Notes: generated by a model from the sequence alone, not told the origin. A DNA stretch of 64,000 nt from Luteimonas sp. S4-F44 (GCF_022637415.1 NZ_CP093340.1:3316001-3380000), one strand, 5' to 3'. Shown: positions 43,894 to 52,648, counted from the first letter of the stretch. Numbers and translations: made by a program.

Positions 43894-44184
43894 GTGGCTG
43901 TCAAGAAGGAACCCCTGCCTGTCTTCAGCCGTCGGTTGCGCGAAGCGCGCACCGCGGTGGGCATCTCGCAGCGCACGCTGGGAATCGAAGCCGGACTCGA
44001 CGACTTCGTCGCCAGTACCCGGGTCAACCGCTACGAGACCGGCGTGCACCAGCCCGACCTGCAGACTTTTCGCCGCATGGCCGAGGTGCTCGATCTGCCG
44101 GTGGCGTACTTCTACGCAGACGACGATGCGCTGGCTGGCCTGATCGCCGACCACCACCGTCGCGGCCGCACGCCGACGCGCTGA
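43894..44184 (+). CDS. XRE-family helix-turn-helix regulator
   Basis: The 96-residue regulator is almost wholly a Cro/CI-type HTH: 'FSRRLREARTAVGISQRTLG', 'LDDFVASTRVNRYETGVHQP' and 'DLQTFRRMAEVLDLPVAYFY'. It starts at GTG 43894 (MAVKKEPLP). The C-terminal 25 residues are short and basic, with no effector domain. It is divergent from the 145-residue gene, and a palindrome between them is its likely site. Confidence 0.85.
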   Translation: MAVKKEPLPVFSRRLREARTAVGISQRTLGIEAGLDDFVASTRVNRYETGVHQPDLQTFRRMAEVLDLPVAYFYADDDALAGLIADHHRRGRTPTR

Positions 44185-44363
44185 ACGCGACCAACGCCGC
44201 GGTATGGCCCCAGCGTGCATGCAGCTGCGGCTTCAGGCTGCAGCCCTTGCAGGCACGTGGTTGCGCGGTTCACGCATCGCCGATGCCTGCGTTCGCACAA
44301 TCGCTTGCATTCCCCCTCCTCCCTGCGCTCGCGCGCACGGCTGCCTGTTCGAGGACGCGATCG

Positions 44364-44633
44364 ATGAACAACAGTTTCACTCTGGAGTACGACATGAGCC
44401 TGCGCCTGTGGGTGCTGCGGCAGGACGGCTCGGGGCGCCTGGTCGCCTCGTTCCTCAGCCGCCAGAGCGCCACCGAAGGTTCGACGTTGCGCGATCTCAT
44501 CGGTCCAAAGGCGCGTCTGCGGATCCGCAATGCCGACGGCAGCTATCAGGACGGGCTTGCCGACAGGCTGGACCCCGCGCTGTCGACATCACCGACGCCG
44601 CGCGCCGTACGGCCGCTGCACCCGACGAACTGA
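44364..44633 (+). CDS. Unrecognised small protein (89 aa)
   Basis: The frame starts at ATG 44364, preceded by GAGG, with 'MNNSFTLEYDMSLRLWVLRQ' and includes 'GRLVASFLSRQSATEGSTL' and 'KARLRIRNADGSYQDGLADR'. It looks like a compact beta-rich domain of the kind found in small DUF2188-like proteins, but I cannot assign it. The preceding 179 bp (44185-44363) hold no other gene. A perfect 16-bp stem-loop lies 17 bp after the stop. Confidence 0.6.
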   Translation: MNNSFTLEYDMSLRLWVLRQDGSGRLVASFLSRQSATEGSTLRDLIGPKARLRIRNADGSYQDGLADRLDPALSTSPTPRAVRPLHPTN

Positions 44634-44649
44634 TTCACGCACACCCATA

Positions 44650-44683
44650 ACGCACATGGGCGCCCGAGGGCGCCCATGTGCGT
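44650..44683. terminator. Perfect 16-bp stem-loop between convergent genes
   Basis: ACGCACATGGGCGCCC-GA-GGGCGCCCATGTGCGT forms a perfect stem of 16 bp. It sits between the ends of two convergent genes, so it may terminate or protect both transcripts; no strong T-tract follows. Confidence 0.6.
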
Positions 44684-44696
44684 CGAACCCCTCGAT

Positions 44697-44721
44697 ACGG
44701 ACCGGGCAACGCCCGGTCCGT
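44697..44721. terminator. Second hairpin before the outer-membrane protein gene end
   Basis: ACGGACCGGGC-AAC-GCCCGGTCCGT is a perfect 11-bp stem ending nine bases before the stop of the leftward barrel gene. It would sit just past the stop in that transcript, consistent with a leftward terminator or mRNA 3' stabiliser. Confidence 0.55.
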
Positions 44722-44730
44722 ACGTCGGCA

Positions 44731-45441
44731 TCAGAACGCGTATTCGGCCGTCAAGCCGAGCAGCGCGGTCGAACGCTTGGGACCTTCGAACTTCACACCG
44801 GTGACCGGATCGCGCAGGTCGCCCGACTTGGCGCGGAAGTAGTCGTAATGCACACCAATGCTGAAGTTCTCGGTGGCGTTCCAACCGGTGCCGACACCGG
44901 CGTACCAGCTGTTGCGACCATCGCGACCGCCGCTTTCGAGGCCCAGATCCTGGCCGACGTCGTTGTAGTAGCGCGAGTTGTTGTCCGAGGCGCGGAAGAA
45001 GCCACCACGTGCACCCACGTACCACTCCGGCGTGATGTTCAGACGGGCATTACCGCCCGCGATCCAGCCGCGCAGCGCATTGGTGTCCTCGCGCTGGTTG
45101 ACGCTGTCGTCGCGGAATGCGTTCTTGACCACCAGGTTGCCCAGGTCGGTGTAGCCGCCTTCCACGCCCAGGCCGAAGTTCTGCGCCAGCTTCCAGCGAT
45201 AGCCGCCGACCAGGCCGTAGCCGGTCTTGCGGCCGTCACGGCTCTCGAACACGTGAAAATTACCGGTGCCGAATCGACCGGCCGTGCCACCGTCCGTACG
45301 ACCGACGTTACCAGCAATGAAGGCGTTGCCCTGGCCGACCTGCAGGTCGGGGCGATAGGTATCGCCGCCCATGCCCTGGGCGAATGCGGACGGGGCACAC
45401 AGGGCAGTGGCAATTGCGGCAGGAATCAGGACAGTTCTCAT
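44731..45441 (-). CDS. Small outer-membrane beta-barrel protein (OmpA/OmpW-like)
   Basis: The 236-residue protein has a signal peptide ('IPAAIATALCAPSAFAQ') and an eight-strand barrel pattern with glycine/aromatic strands ('GYGLVGGYRWKLAQNFGLGV', 'EWYVGARGGFFRASDN', 'FSIGVHYDYFRAKSG') ending 'LGLTAEYAF'. The terminal Phe is the barrel-assembly signal. There is no OmpA peptidoglycan-binding domain. I chose ATG 45441, with AAGGAAA upstream. It could be a structural or adhesion porin-like protein; function unknown. Confidence 0.85.
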   Translation of the reverse strand: MRTVLIPAAIATALCAPSAFAQGMGGDTYRPDLQVGQGNAFIAGNVGRTDGGTAGRFGTGNFHVFESRDGRKTGYGLVGGYRWKLAQNFGLGVEGGYTDLGNLVVKNAFRDDSVNQREDTNALRGWIAGGNARLNITPEWYVGARGGFFRASDNNSRYYNDVGQDLGLESGGRDGRNSWYAGVGTGWNATENFSIGVHYDYFRAKSGDLRDPVTGVKFEGPKRSTALLGLTAEYAF

Positions 45442-45712
45442 CGGGGCGTTTCCTTTTTTTTCTTGGATGCGCAGCGCGCGCATCCGTGGACATACGGGGT
45501 TGGGGGTGGCCCCGGGGCGCAGTAGAGACGCTATTGCCTGAAGCGCGCGCAAACGTTCACGCCGGTTCGACGCGATCGCGCGTTTCGCGTTCAAGTCGGG
45601 TTTACGCGAGTGAGGAACCTGCGAGTGCGGGCACGAATGCAGATCGATTGCAAGCCGCGGCGAACCCCATTCGTGTAGGGCACCTCGGCTACGATGCCTG
45701 CCCATTCTTTCG

Positions 45713-46564
45713 GTGCTTGCCGTGGCTCACCTTACCGGCCCCCTGTTGACGCGCGATACCGCCGACGCGCTCACTGCGGCGCGCGATGCCGGCATGGCAA
45801 CATGGACCGGTTCGCTGGACCTGGATCGCAGCACCGACACCGCGACGCTGCACGCGACGCACTGGACGTGGCAGGGCGCGGACTATCCTTGGCCTGGGCC
45901 GCTGCGCGAGCGCACCATATACCAACACGACGGCGAGGCCTGGGTCGCCATCTCGCGCTACGGCAATGCCTTGATCAAGCTCGTGCCCACGCCGTGGGGG
46001 CCGCCGACATTCGAGATCGACGGCATCAAGATGTTGCCCACCGCGCAGACATCGCCTCTGGACGATGCTCGCCGCAAGGTCGCGCTGGTCGCGCCGCAGG
46101 GCGCGCGCGTCCTCGACACCTGTGGCGGCCTGGGCTATTTCGCCGCGTGCTGCCTGGACGCGGGCGCGGCGCACGTGCGTTCGTTCGAGAAGAACGCCGA
46201 CGTGCTGTGGCTGCGCACCTGCAATCCGTGGTCGCCCGATCCCGAGGCCGCGCCGTGGCAGGGACGTCTGTCGCTGGCGCATGCCGATGTCGTCACGGCT
46301 ATCGCCGACCTCGCCGACGCCTCGGTGGATGCGATCCTGCACGACCCGCCGCGCTTCGGGATCGCCGGCGAGCTCTACGCGCGGACGTTCTACGACCAAC
46401 TGGGCCGGGTCCTTCGGCGCGGTGGCCGGTTGTTCCACTACACCGGCAGCCCGAACCGCCTCACCAGTGGCCGCGACGTGCCGCGCGAGGTCGCGCGGCG
46501 GCTCGAGGCAGCGGGCTTTCGCGCGGCCCCCGCGCTTGATGGCGTGCTCGCGACGCGACGTTGA
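45713..46564 (+). CDS. Putative SAM-dependent methyltransferase
   Basis: The 283-residue protein has a unique N-terminal part and a Rossmann-like methyltransferase core: 'GARVLDTCGGLGYFAACCLD' (motif I), 'HVRSFEKNADVLWL', 'DASVDAILHDPPRFG' (DPP in the place of the catalytic motif IV) and 'GRVLRRGGRLFHYTG'. It resembles predicted methyltransferases related to spermine-synthase-like folds. The start could be GTG 45713 or GTG 45722; neither has a good ribosome site. The 271-bp gap before it holds no other gene. Confidence 0.75.
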   Translation: MLAVAHLTGPLLTRDTADALTAARDAGMATWTGSLDLDRSTDTATLHATHWTWQGADYPWPGPLRERTIYQHDGEAWVAISRYGNALIKLVPTPWGPPTFEIDGIKMLPTAQTSPLDDARRKVALVAPQGARVLDTCGGLGYFAACCLDAGAAHVRSFEKNADVLWLRTCNPWSPDPEAAPWQGRLSLAHADVVTAIADLADASVDAILHDPPRFGIAGELYARTFYDQLGRVLRRGGRLFHYTGSPNRLTSGRDVPREVARRLEAAGFRAAPALDGVLATRR

Positions 46565-46637
46565 GCAGCCGCCATCCCCCAGAACGCCGGCGCGGGCCGT
46601 CTGCCCGCGCGTCCCGCGTGAGCTGCACGCGGCTTCG

Positions 46638-47780
46638 TTAGTCGCGCCACCAAGCGGTCGACGCCTGCGGCGCGGTCAGGTCCACGCGCTCGCCCATGCG
46701 CGGCGTTGCCAGCGTGACCCCGCGCTCGGCGGCGATCGCCACAACACGCTCGAACGGCTCGTCCCAGTCATGCATCGCCAAGTCGAAGGTGCCGTTGTGC
46801 ACCGGCAGCAGCACGCGCGCGCCCAGGTCGACATGCGCCTGCACGGTCTGCTCGGGCTGCATGTGCACGAAGGCCCAGCGACGGTCGTAGGCGCCGGTCT
46901 CGACCATCGCCACATCGAACGGTCCGAAGCGCTGGCCGATCTGGGCGAATCCGTCGAAGTAGCCCGTGTCACCGCTGAAGAACAGCCGCAGGCCCGGGTC
47001 GCCATCCGCCGCGCGGTCCTCGATCACCCACGAGGCCCACAGCGTGCGGTCGCTGTCGAACGGCCCGCGACCGGAGAAGTGCTGGGCCGGCGTAGCCGTG
47101 AAGCGCAGATCGCCGATCGTGGTGCCCTGCCACCAGTCGAATTGCTGCACCTTGGCCGCCGGCACGCCCCAGGCGATCAACCGATCACCCACGCCCAACG
47201 GCGTCAGGAACACTGCCGCGCGGTCGGCCAAGGCGCGCACGGTGTCGCGGTCGAGATGGTCGTAGTGGTCGTGCGACAGCACCACGCCCCGCAGCGGCGG
47301 CAACGCATCGAGCGCGATCGGCGGGGCGTGGAAGCGTTTGGGTCCCATCCATTGCACCGGCGAAGCGCGCTCGGAGAAGACTGGGTCGGTCAGCCAGAAG
47401 TCGCCGCGAAGCTTCAGCAGCACGGTCGAGTGGCCCAGCCGCCAGGCACTGCGGTCCGGTGCAGCCTCGAGATCGGCCGCTGTCAGCGGCGACACCGATG
47501 GTGCCCGCGCGGGCACGGTCGTGACCGGCTTTTCGAACAGCATTTCCCACAGCAGTCGCGCGGTCTTGGCCGCCCCCATCGGCGGGCGCGGTACAGGGTT
47601 GCGGAACCGGCCGGCCTCGGCCTGCGGCGATGCCGAATAGTCGGCGATGGGGCGATTGGTCCGGAAGTACGACAGCAGGCTGGCGCTCACGATGCAGGCT
47701 CCAAGGATGGAGAGGGCGATGACGACGATGCGCCGTCGGCGATGCGGCCGTGCGGACGAGGACGAAGGGACGGCGGGCAT
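46638..47780 (-). CDS. MBL-fold metallo-hydrolase (NAPE-PLD/RomA-like), membrane-anchored
   Basis: The 380-residue protein starts with a basic stretch and one transmembrane helix ('IVVIALSILGACIVSASLL'), then a metallo-beta-lactamase domain: 'VVLSHDHYDHLDRDT' (HxHxDH zinc site), 'PAQHFSGRGPFD', 'FFSGDTGYF' and 'PVHNGTFDLAMHDW'. This arrangement is that of NAPE-PLD-like phosphodiesterases. It is divergent from a TetR regulator, with a TetR-like operator between the two starts, so it is probably controlled by it. Confidence 0.88.
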   Translation of the reverse strand: MPAVPSSSSARPHRRRRIVVIALSILGACIVSASLLSYFRTNRPIADYSASPQAEAGRFRNPVPRPPMGAAKTARLLWEMLFEKPVTTVPARAPSVSPLTAADLEAAPDRSAWRLGHSTVLLKLRGDFWLTDPVFSERASPVQWMGPKRFHAPPIALDALPPLRGVVLSHDHYDHLDRDTVRALADRAAVFLTPLGVGDRLIAWGVPAAKVQQFDWWQGTTIGDLRFTATPAQHFSGRGPFDSDRTLWASWVIEDRAADGDPGLRLFFSGDTGYFDGFAQIGQRFGPFDVAMVETGAYDRRWAFVHMQPEQTVQAHVDLGARVLLPVHNGTFDLAMHDWDEPFERVVAIAAERGVTLATPRMGERVDLTAPQASTAWWRD

Positions 47781-47796
47781 CGATGGATTCCATAAG

Positions 47797-47818
47797 AACT
47801 ACACCGTGCAGTGTAGTT
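47797..47818. promoter_or_regulatory. TetR-type operator
   Basis: AACTACAC-CGTGCA-GTGTAGTT has perfect 8-bp arms and a 6-bp spacer. It lies in the 79-bp gap between the divergent MBL and TetR genes, 17 bp from the former's start, so it probably overlaps both promoters. A half site GTGTAGAAT occurs at 47846-47854. Confidence 0.65.
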
Positions 47819-47859
47819 ATCCCAGGCTGAATGTAAACCCGTCGGTGTAGAATCCTCGG

Positions 47860-48474
47860 ATGGACCGTCCCCCGCCCCTCGCCCGGCTCACCGACCGCAA
47901 GCATGCGGCGATCCTGGAGGCGGCAGTGGCCGAGTTCCGCGCCGCCGGCTTTGAGGCGACCAGCATGGATCGCATCGCCAGTCGCGCCGGCGTCTCCAAG
48001 CGCACCGTCTACAACCATTTCCCCGGCAAGGACGCGCTGTTCCTGCGCATCCTCGAGTCGATGCTCGAGCGCGGCGTCTGCGGACCGGACCTCGCCTACC
48101 GGGCCGATCGCGCACTGCGTCCACAACTGCTCGAACTTGTGGGCCAGAAACTGCGGCTCCTCCACGACCCGGAGTTTGTGGACCTGGCGCGGGTGGCCAT
48201 CGCCGCGGGCATCCACTCGCCCGCGCTGGCGCGCGACCTGCTCTCCCGCCTGGGCGATCGCGAGGAAGGGGTGACGGTCTGGGTCCGGGCCGCGGCCGCC
48301 GATGGCCGGCTGCGGACGGACGATCCTGCATTCGCGTCGATGCAGCTCCAGGGCCTGGTCAAGAGCTTCGCGCTGTGGCCGCAGTTGTCGATGGGCCAAC
48401 CACCGCTGACGGCCGCGCAGCAAACGCGCGTGGCCGAATCGGCGGTCGACATGTTCCTGGCCTACTACGGCTGA
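47860..48474 (+). CDS. TetR/AcrR-family transcriptional regulator
   Basis: The 204-residue regulator has the TetR HTH at residues 15-60 ('ILEAAVAEFRAAGFEATSMD', 'RIASRAGVSKRTVYNHFPGK') and a C-terminal helical ligand domain of the TetR_C AefR-like type. It is divergent from the MBL hydrolase gene and should repress it by binding the palindrome in the gap. The 3' end overlaps the convergent metallopeptidase gene by ten bases. Confidence 0.9.
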   Translation: MDRPPPLARLTDRKHAAILEAAVAEFRAAGFEATSMDRIASRAGVSKRTVYNHFPGKDALFLRILESMLERGVCGPDLAYRADRALRPQLLELVGQKLRLLHDPEFVDLARVAIAAGIHSPALARDLLSRLGDREEGVTVWVRAAAADGRLRTDDPAFASMQLQGLVKSFALWPQLSMGQPPLTAAQQTRVAESAVDMFLAYYG

Positions 48475-49550
48475 GCAACCGCGCCGCGCCCGCCCGCGCG
48501 CCGGATCAGGCCGTGGATGTAGGCCATCTTCTCCAGCACCGGCGGGACGATCGAGAATGGGTACAGGTCGGGTTGGCCCATCGCGCGGTTGAGGCTGTTG
48601 ACCGCGTAGGTCAGCGGCAGCCAGGCGTCGATCAGCGGTTGCAGGTTGGCCACGTGATGGGGGTCGAAGGTGATCTCGGCCTCCATCGTCGCGCTCTCGG
48701 CGATATCGGGCGCGATGCGGATGCCGAACGCGGCGGCCATCTCCAGCGTGTCGACAATGTGCAGGTAGTGCGCCCAGGTCTCGGCCCAGTCTTCCCACGG
48801 GTGCATCGTCGCGTAGGGGCTGACGTGGCCGTCCTGCCAACGCGCGGGCGCGCCGTTCGCGTAGTAGCGCTGCAGGGCCTGGCCGTAATCTTGCCGATCG
48901 TCGCCGAACAGCGCGCGACATCGGGCGAGCTCGGCCTGTCCGGCGTCGCGCACCAGCCGGTCCCAGTAGTAATGACCGATCTCGTGGCGGAAATGGCCCA
49001 GCAGGGTGCGGTAGAGCTCGCCCATCGACACCCGCGCCGCCTCGCGGCGGGCATCGTCGGCTTCCGACAACGCGATGGTGATGTGCCCGTTGTCGTGCCC
49101 GGTCATCACCCGGGGCCCGTGCGGCGGGTCGGCCAGGAAATCGAACGACAACGGCTCGGGATCGCCGCTGCCGACGGTCGGCGTGGGCAGGCGCAGGCGC
49201 AGCAGGCTGTAGAACAGCCGGCGCTTGGCGACTTCGAGCCGCCGCCAGGCCTGTAGCCGGTCATCGTCGGACAGGTCCGGAATCGTGCGGTTGTGACGAC
49301 AGGCGCGGCAATAGCGCTGCGAATCGTCCGCAGGCAGCAGCCAGTTGCAGGCCGAATGCGTGGCGTTGGCGCAGAACCGGTAGCGCGGACCGGCGGGCGC
49401 GGCCTGCAGCCGCCAGGCCGCACCGTCAGGGATCAGCGCGCCCAGTGTGACCTGTTCGGGCACAAACCCCAGCCGCGCGCCGCAGCGCAGGCACTCGGTG
49501 TTCTCGAAATATAGAACCTGCTCGCAACGGTCGCACTTGAACAACTGCAT
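48465..49550 (-). CDS. Putative zinc-binding metallopeptidase with N-terminal zinc ribbon
   Basis: The 361-residue protein begins with a four-Cys zinc ribbon ('MQLFKCDRCEQVLYF', 'ECLRCGARL') and has a second Cys-rich part ('CANATHSACNW', 'YCRACRHN'). The peptidase site is 'HFRHEIGHYYWDRLV' (HExxHxxW-like) with a downstream 'EDWAETWAHYLHI' that could supply the third ligand. This matches a bacterial DUF-type family annotated as zinc-binding metallopeptidase. I chose ATG 49550 to start at the ribbon. The substrate is unknown. Confidence 0.82.
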   Translation of the reverse strand: MQLFKCDRCEQVLYFENTECLRCGARLGFVPEQVTLGALIPDGAAWRLQAAPAGPRYRFCANATHSACNWLLPADDSQRYCRACRHNRTIPDLSDDDRLQAWRRLEVAKRRLFYSLLRLRLPTPTVGSGDPEPLSFDFLADPPHGPRVMTGHDNGHITIALSEADDARREAARVSMGELYRTLLGHFRHEIGHYYWDRLVRDAGQAELARCRALFGDDRQDYGQALQRYYANGAPARWQDGHVSPYATMHPWEDWAETWAHYLHIVDTLEMAAAFGIRIAPDIAESATMEAEITFDPHHVANLQPLIDAWLPLTYAVNSLNRAMGQPDLYPFSIVPPVLEKMAYIHGLIRRAGGRGAVAQP

Positions 49551-49569
49551 GGACGGGGTTCCAGTGGGC

Positions 49570-49929
49570 TCACGCTGCGGCGTCGAGTTCGGTCCAGACC
49601 TGGATCGACACCGTGCGCAGCAGCTGGTCGCTGGTGAGAAAGGCAACGTCGGCCGCATCGCGCCCATGTGCGATCACCACGCGTCCGCCGCGTGACGTCG
49701 CCTGCGGGGCATCGAAGGGGCGCCAGGCGTCGCCCAGGTACGCCTCGAACCAAGCGTGTATGTCCATCGGCTTGAGGTCGGCAACCACCCCACGACTATC
49801 CGCGCCGAGATCTCGAGCGCGCGGCACAACGTCATGCCGACATGCGCGAAGTCGCGCGGGCATCGCCTCGGGATCGGGCGCGACGACGGCGGGCTCGATG
49901 ACGAGTTCGCAGCCTGCGCGGACGTGCAT
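49570..49929 (-). pseudogene. Decayed transglutaminase paralogue with internal deletion and frameshift
   Basis: From ATG 49929 the frame begins 'MHVRAGCELVIEPAVV', like the start of the intact gene at 38077 ('MRLLAGCEIVVEA'). It then jumps directly to the core: 'RDFAHVGMTLCRALEISARI' is readable only in another frame (about 49865-49795), and after a frameshift 'KPMDIHAWFEAYLGDAW' and 'HGRDAADVAFL' return to the first frame. About 140 residues, including the catalytic Cys, are missing. The copy is therefore non-functional, next to the zinc peptidase gene. Confidence 0.72.
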
Positions 49930-50062
49930 GCGGGGGAACTCGTCTCGGCGGTACGCCAGCCTAGGAGCATCGATGTGCAGCGGCCGTGCAGGCCCGGGCA
50001 CACTAACGGCACGTTGCCTTGGGTTGGATAGGATGCGCGCTCCACAACCGGACCTCGCCCGC

Positions 50063-51643
50063 ATGCAACGACGCTCGTTCCTGCAAGGCGGCCTGGCGGC
50101 CCTCTGCGCGGCCGCTCTGCCGACCTCGGTTTTAGCCGCCCTGCGCATGGGCGCACCGGCCCCGTTCGACTTCGCCGCGCTCAAGGGGCGCGCCCGCGCG
50201 CTGGCCGGCCAGGCATACACCGCGCGGCCGGGCGCACTGCCCCAGTCGGTCGCCGCGCTCGACTGGGACGCCTACCAGGCGCTGCAGTTCCGCCAGGACC
50301 ATGCGCTGTGGCGCGAGGACGACACCCGTTACCTGGCCCAGTTCTTCCACCTGGGCCTGTATTTCAAGCGGCCGGTCCGCATGCACGCGCTGGCCGACGG
50401 CCAGGCGCGCGAGATCGCCTACGATCCGGCCATGTTCGACTACGGCGCCTCGGGCCTGGACGGCACCGCACTGCCGACCGATCTGGGCTTCGCCGGCTTC
50501 CGGCTCAACCGGCGCAGCGATCCCAAGCGCGACTTCGCCGCGTTCCTGGGCGCAAGCTACTTCCGCGCCGTCGGTGCCAGCGGCCAGTACGGCCTGTCGG
50601 CGCGCGGCCTGGCCGTGGATACGGGCTTGCCGCGGCCGGAGGAGTTTCCCGACTTCACCGACTTCTGGCTCGAGCGTCCGGCGCCCGGTAGCGACACCGT
50701 GGTCGTCTATGCCCTGCTCGACTCGCCCTCGGTCGCCGGCGCCTACCGGTTCGCGATCACCCCGGGCGAACCGCTGGTGATGGAGGTCGACTGCGCACTA
50801 TACCCGCGCACCGCGATCGAGCGCCTGGGCATCGCGCCGGCGACCAGCATGTACCAGACCGGTGAAAACGACCGCCGCATGGCCTGGGACTGGCGCCCCG
50901 AAATCCACGACAGCGATGGTCTGGCGCTGCACACCGGCAGCGGCGAGTGGCTGTGGCGACCGCTGGAGAATCCGCGGGCGCTGCGGTTCAACGCTTTCGC
51001 CGACGACAACCCGCGCGGCTTCGGCCTGCTGCAACGCGATCGCAACTTCGAGCACTACCAGGACGACGGCGTCTTCTACGAGCGCCGGCCCTCGCTGTGG
51101 GTGGAGCCGCGCGACGGCTGGGGGCGCGGCGAGGTGCAGCTGATCGAGATCCCGACGGTCGATGAGACCTTCGACAACGTGGTCGCGTTCTGGCATCCGG
51201 CCCAGCCGATCGAACCCGGTCGCGAACTGCTGTTCGGCTACCGGCTGTTCTGGGGCGAGGCGATGCCGGCGCGTCCGCCGCTGGCCACCTGCATCGCCAC
51301 GCGCACGGGGCTGGGCGGCCGCATCGGCTTCGCGCGCAAGGCCTGGTCGCAGCGCTTCGCAGTCGACTTCGCCGGCGGCGCGCTCGCCGCGCTGGCTGGG
51401 CGCAATGCCACGGTCGAGCCGGTGCTGCAGACCACCGCCGGCCAGTTGGAAACCGTCTCGGCACGCCCGCTGCACGCAGTCGAAGGCTACCGCGTGATGT
51501 TCGACATCGTCCCGCCCGGGCCCGGCACTGAGCAGTTGGACCTGCGCCTGTTCCTGCGCGATCCGGCCACCGGCGATGCGCTGAGCGAGACCTGGCTGTA
51601 CCAGTGGAACCCGCCCCCGCCGGAGGCACGGCAGGTCTACTAG
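50063..51643 (+). CDS. opgD: Glucan biosynthesis protein D (OpgD/MdoD-like), Tat-exported
   Basis: The 526-residue protein starts 'MQRRSFLQGGLAALCAAALP', a twin-arginine signal. The mature part carries the MdoG family features: 'RYLAQFFHLGLYFKRPVRMH', 'FAAFLGASYFRAVGASGQYG', 'FYERRPSLWVEPRDGWGRGE' and 'VAFWHPAQPIEPG'. It acts in the periplasm in osmoregulated glucan backbone processing. The Tat signal and missing lipobox favour OpgD over OpgG. ATG 50033 upstream is an alternative start. No opgH gene is adjacent. Confidence 0.88.
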   Translation: MQRRSFLQGGLAALCAAALPTSVLAALRMGAPAPFDFAALKGRARALAGQAYTARPGALPQSVAALDWDAYQALQFRQDHALWREDDTRYLAQFFHLGLYFKRPVRMHALADGQAREIAYDPAMFDYGASGLDGTALPTDLGFAGFRLNRRSDPKRDFAAFLGASYFRAVGASGQYGLSARGLAVDTGLPRPEEFPDFTDFWLERPAPGSDTVVVYALLDSPSVAGAYRFAITPGEPLVMEVDCALYPRTAIERLGIAPATSMYQTGENDRRMAWDWRPEIHDSDGLALHTGSGEWLWRPLENPRALRFNAFADDNPRGFGLLQRDRNFEHYQDDGVFYERRPSLWVEPRDGWGRGEVQLIEIPTVDETFDNVVAFWHPAQPIEPGRELLFGYRLFWGEAMPARPPLATCIATRTGLGGRIGFARKAWSQRFAVDFAGGALAALAGRNATVEPVLQTTAGQLETVSARPLHAVEGYRVMFDIVPPGPGTEQLDLRLFLRDPATGDALSETWLYQWNPPPPEARQVY

Positions 51644-51725
51644 CGCCTAGCGTGTGCGCCGCCGTGGCAGCGACGGCGCTGCGCACGTGACGGCGGGCGG
51701 ACCGTGTGTCCGCCCGCCGCAGCCC

Positions 51726-51959
51726 TTACGGACAGGGATAGAGCGTGAAGCCGTTCGCCCCGCCCGCCTCGCCCCAGGTCTGGACCGTGCCGTCGCATTC
51801 GATCCGGCCACCGCCGATCGCATTGCCAGCCGCGTCGTAGCGCGTCCATTCCGCCCACTCCACGCCGAGGATCGGCCAGCGCGCGGCGGCGCTGCCCACG
51901 ACCACGATCCCCAGCACCAGCGACACCATCGCCGCGATCACGCGTCCACGTCTGCTCAT
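51726..51959 (-). CDS. Small exported protein, DUF6289-like
   Basis: The 77-residue protein has a single N-terminal hydrophobic segment ('IAAMVSLVLGIVVVGSAAA') and a short Gly/Cys-rich tail ('GGGRIECDGTVQTWGEAGG'). The two Cys and the tyrosine/aspartate region 'WTRYDAAGNAIG' resemble DUF6289-type small secreted proteins. Start ATG 51959. Function unknown. Confidence 0.6.
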   Translation of the reverse strand: MSRRGRVIAAMVSLVLGIVVVGSAAARWPILGVEWAEWTRYDAAGNAIGGGRIECDGTVQTWGEAGGANGFTLYPCP

Positions 51960-52062
51960 CGTGCTTGCCTCCAGTCCGTCGGAAGAATCCCCCCCGCGCC
52001 AGCCTAGTGGCCTGTGGGGCCGGCGAATGGGGCGCCGGTCACAGCCCGCCCTGGGGCCGCGT

Positions 52063-52638
52063 TCAGCCCTCGGCATCCGCCGGCAACGCCAGGCGTCGCA
52101 GCCTGGGCGAACGGCTGAGTGGCGTGGGCAGTAGATAGTCGCCCTGCATCAGCGGCAGGGCGAGCCGGGTGAAGCGTACCTGCAGATCGACGCCGGCACG
52201 GCGCCAGGCCTCCCAGACCAGCCGCGTGCAGTAAGTGCCGGCCGGATCGGCGATCCGGAAGCGGGCGCCGCGCTGGCCCAGCGCCTCGCCGACCGCGGCG
52301 GCGCGCAGGGCATCGGGGGCATCGACTCGATAGACCGCATAGCCGCGGCTGCGCACGGGATCGAGGAAGAAGCTGAGGGTGTCGACAACCACGCCGTCGG
52401 CGCGGCCGGGCACTTCAGCGGGCGTTGCATGCACGACCTGCCAGGCGCCGGGACGCCCGACCAGCATGCCGACGTGGCTGAACTGCCCGCCGTCGATCGC
52501 CAGCACCATCGCGCTGACCGACTCGGTCCCGCGCCGGAACACCAGGTCGCCGGGCTGCGCATCGATCGGCAGCGCAGGGCCGGCCAGGCAGGCGCTGGCC
52601 GCGCACAACGCCAGCAGCGCACTCACCCAGCGTCGCAT
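52063..52638 (-). CDS. YebB/YiiX-type permuted papain-fold hydrolase
   Basis: The 191-residue exported protein has a signal peptide ('LLALCAASACLA') and the permuted NlpC/P60 (YiiX/YebB) pattern: 'PGDLVFRRGTESVSAMVLAI' then 'FSHVGMLVG' with the His, and the catalytic 'AGTYCTRLVWEAWRRAG' with the Cys. Such enzymes act on cell-wall peptides or lipids. It lies ten bases after the DUF4878 lipoprotein gene, so the two are probably co-transcribed. Confidence 0.82.
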   Translation of the reverse strand: MRRWVSALLALCAASACLAGPALPIDAQPGDLVFRRGTESVSAMVLAIDGGQFSHVGMLVGRPGAWQVVHATPAEVPGRADGVVVDTLSFFLDPVRSRGYAVYRVDAPDALRAAAVGEALGQRGARFRIADPAGTYCTRLVWEAWRRAGVDLQVRFTRLALPLMQGDYLLPTPLSRSPRLRRLALPADAEG

Positions 52639-52648
52639 CGCCTCGTCC

